A stretch of 64,000 nucleotides of DNA from Paenibacillus endoradicis (GTDB taxonomy: Bacteria > Bacillota > Bacilli > Paenibacillales > Paenibacillaceae): the NCBI RefSeq assembly GCF_024721975.1, contig NZ_JANQBB010000003.1:62001-126000 (forward strand), written 5' to 3'. Both the position numbers and the translations under genes were made by a program. Below, one piece after another: positions 63,110 through 64,000 of this stretch; the first letter of the stretch is position 1; each line of letters opens with the position of its first letter. The notes below the pieces were generated by a model. The model was not told where the DNA came from and did no database searches. It saw only the letters and a program-made list of their open reading frames with translations.

Positions 63110-63862
63110 ATGATTGTCATTAAAACAATGGAAGAAATTATGAAAATGAAGCAAGCAGGAGAAATTCTAGCTGCTTGTCATAAAGAAATAGCAAAAATGA
63201 TTAAACCAGGTATAAGTACGATGGAAATCGATAAATTTGCTGAAAAATTTATGCTAGACCATGGAGCTACCCCAGAACAAAAAGGATATCATGGTTATCC
63301 GTTCGCAACATGTGCATCTGTTAACGATGTGATCTGTCACGGTTTTCCTAGTAAGGAAATGATCTTGAAAGATGGCGATATCGTAACGGTTGACATGGTT
63401 GTTAATCTTAATGGTTGGCTAGCAGATTCTGCTTGGTCATATGGTGTAGGTCAAGTTGCTCCTCAAACACAAAAATTACTAGATGTCACGAAAGAATCTA
63501 TGTATAAAGGTATTGAGAAAGCTGTTATCGGTAATCGGATTGGTGACATATCAAATGCGATTCAAGTTTATGCTGAGGCTGAAGGCTTCTCTGTCGTACG
63601 TGACTTTATTGGGCACGGTATCGGATCTGAGATGCATGAAGAGCCACAAGTTCCTCATTATGGACCAGCAGGCAGAGGAACACGCTTGAAAGAGGGTATG
63701 GTTCTAACCATTGAACCTATGCTAAATATTGGAAAATACCACGCAAAAGTAGATCCTGATGGTTGGACTGCTAGAACGGTAGATGGTAGCCTATCAGCTC
63801 AATACGAACATACCCTTGCCATTACAGCAGATGGACCATTTCTAATTACAAAACAAACTTAA
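63110..63862 (+). CDS. map: Type I methionine aminopeptidase
   Basis: 250 residues. Metal ligands of the pita-bread fold are present: Asp in VTVDMVVNLNGWLADSAW (two Asp), His in FIGHGIGSEMHEEP, Glu in LTIEPMLNIG and Glu in QYEHTLAI. CASVNDVICHGFPS is the substrate-pocket motif. It removes the initiator methionine from nascent proteins. It stands alone here, not in the ribosomal-protein operon, so it is probably a second copy in this genome, a common situation in Bacillales. A terminator follows. Confidence 0.93.
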   Translation: MIVIKTMEEIMKMKQAGEILAACHKEIAKMIKPGISTMEIDKFAEKFMLDHGATPEQKGYHGYPFATCASVNDVICHGFPSKEMILKDGDIVTVDMVVNLNGWLADSAWSYGVGQVAPQTQKLLDVTKESMYKGIEKAVIGNRIGDISNAIQVYAEAEGFSVVRDFIGHGIGSEMHEEPQVPHYGPAGRGTRLKEGMVLTIEPMLNIGKYHAKVDPDGWTARTVDGSLSAQYEHTLAITADGPFLITKQT

Positions 63863-63863
63863 T

Positions 63864-63925
63864 ATAATGCCCGAGCATACCATCCCATTAATATTGGACT
63901 GATATGTTACGGGCATTATTCAGTT
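63864..63925 (+). terminator. Probable intrinsic terminator after map
   Basis: ATAATGCCCG (63864-63873) pairs perfectly with CGGGCATTAT (63910-63919), with a long loop and TTCAG after it. Confidence 0.6.
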
Positions 63926-63973
63926 ATACGGAATGTATAAACTATAGATTTAAAGAATAAATATGAGGTGCCT

Positions 63974-64000
63974 ATGTTACACGCATTTTTGCAACAATAT
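63974..64000 (+). CDS. Possible start of a gene running off the window
   Basis: ATG 63974 after ATGAGGTG opens a frame of nine codons (MLHAFLQQY) to the window edge. The ribosome site is only 3 nt from the ATG, so the start is doubtful. Confidence 0.3.

Noticed and set aside
1..64000. CRISPR arrays, tRNA or rRNA genes, prophage
   Set aside because: No regularly spaced repeats, no cloverleaf-like sequence and no phage structural genes were recognised by eye; a dedicated scan would be needed to exclude small RNAs.

Overview
The window looks like chromosome from a low-GC Gram-positive spore-former of the Paenibacillaceae type. The signs are S-layer-homology (SLH) anchored multidomain glycosidases, YesM/YesN-style two-component regulators, strong AGGAGG ribosome binding sites, frequent TTG/GTG starts and Firmicutes-type intrinsic terminators. 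Coordinates below use the start codon best supported by a ribosome binding site, which is often a little inside the longest open frame. No tRNA, rRNA or CRISPR array was recognised.

1-28.8 kb is a hemicellulose (probably arabinan/arabinoxylan) utilisation region. It holds an AraC-type regulator divergent from a cytoplasmic GH3 glucosidase/xylosidase, a 3,044-residue secreted SLH protein with a GH5-like and two GH43 modules, and a second SLH-anchored GH43 enzyme. A chemoreceptor follows, then a complete YtfR-YtfT-YjfF-YtfQ type furanose ABC transporter. The region ends with a sensor kinase, a response regulator and an unusual lipoprotein carrying two tandem sugar-binding domains, the second closely resembling the transporter's own binding protein. 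A shared promoter motif (AAAATA-N8-TTGTAAATAC, about 18-19 nt before a -10 box) lies upstream of the giant enzyme, the transporter operon and the binding-protein gene, with a weaker copy before the second GH43 gene. I infer one regulon: polymer cleavage at the cell wall, furanose-sugar sensing at the membrane, import, then intracellular hydrolysis.

29-31.3 kb is a decaying strip: a methyltransferase, a P-loop kinase-like pseudogene with two in-frame stops, an ECF sigma factor frameshifted before region 4, a short relic of a recD2-like gene and the tail of an IS30-family transposase.

31.3-40.6 kb is a visibly AT-richer five-gene defence island: C5-cytosine methyltransferase, MORC/GHKL ATPase, Z1-domain ATPase, PD-(D/E)XK protein and AIPR protein. 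An intact RecD2-like helicase follows after a decayed gap.

43.9-64 kb is mostly ordinary chromosome. It holds an EcsAB-like ABC pair, metE with a structured leader, a PucR-associated catabolic cluster of unknown substrate (PfkB kinase, cupin, isochorismatase-family hydrolase, FAH-family enzyme, amidase, gamma-glutamyltransferase), an Lrp regulator with a two-gene chromate-transporter-family pair, an SPFH/zinc-ribbon/TM2 membrane cassette, a GNAT acetyltransferase and map.
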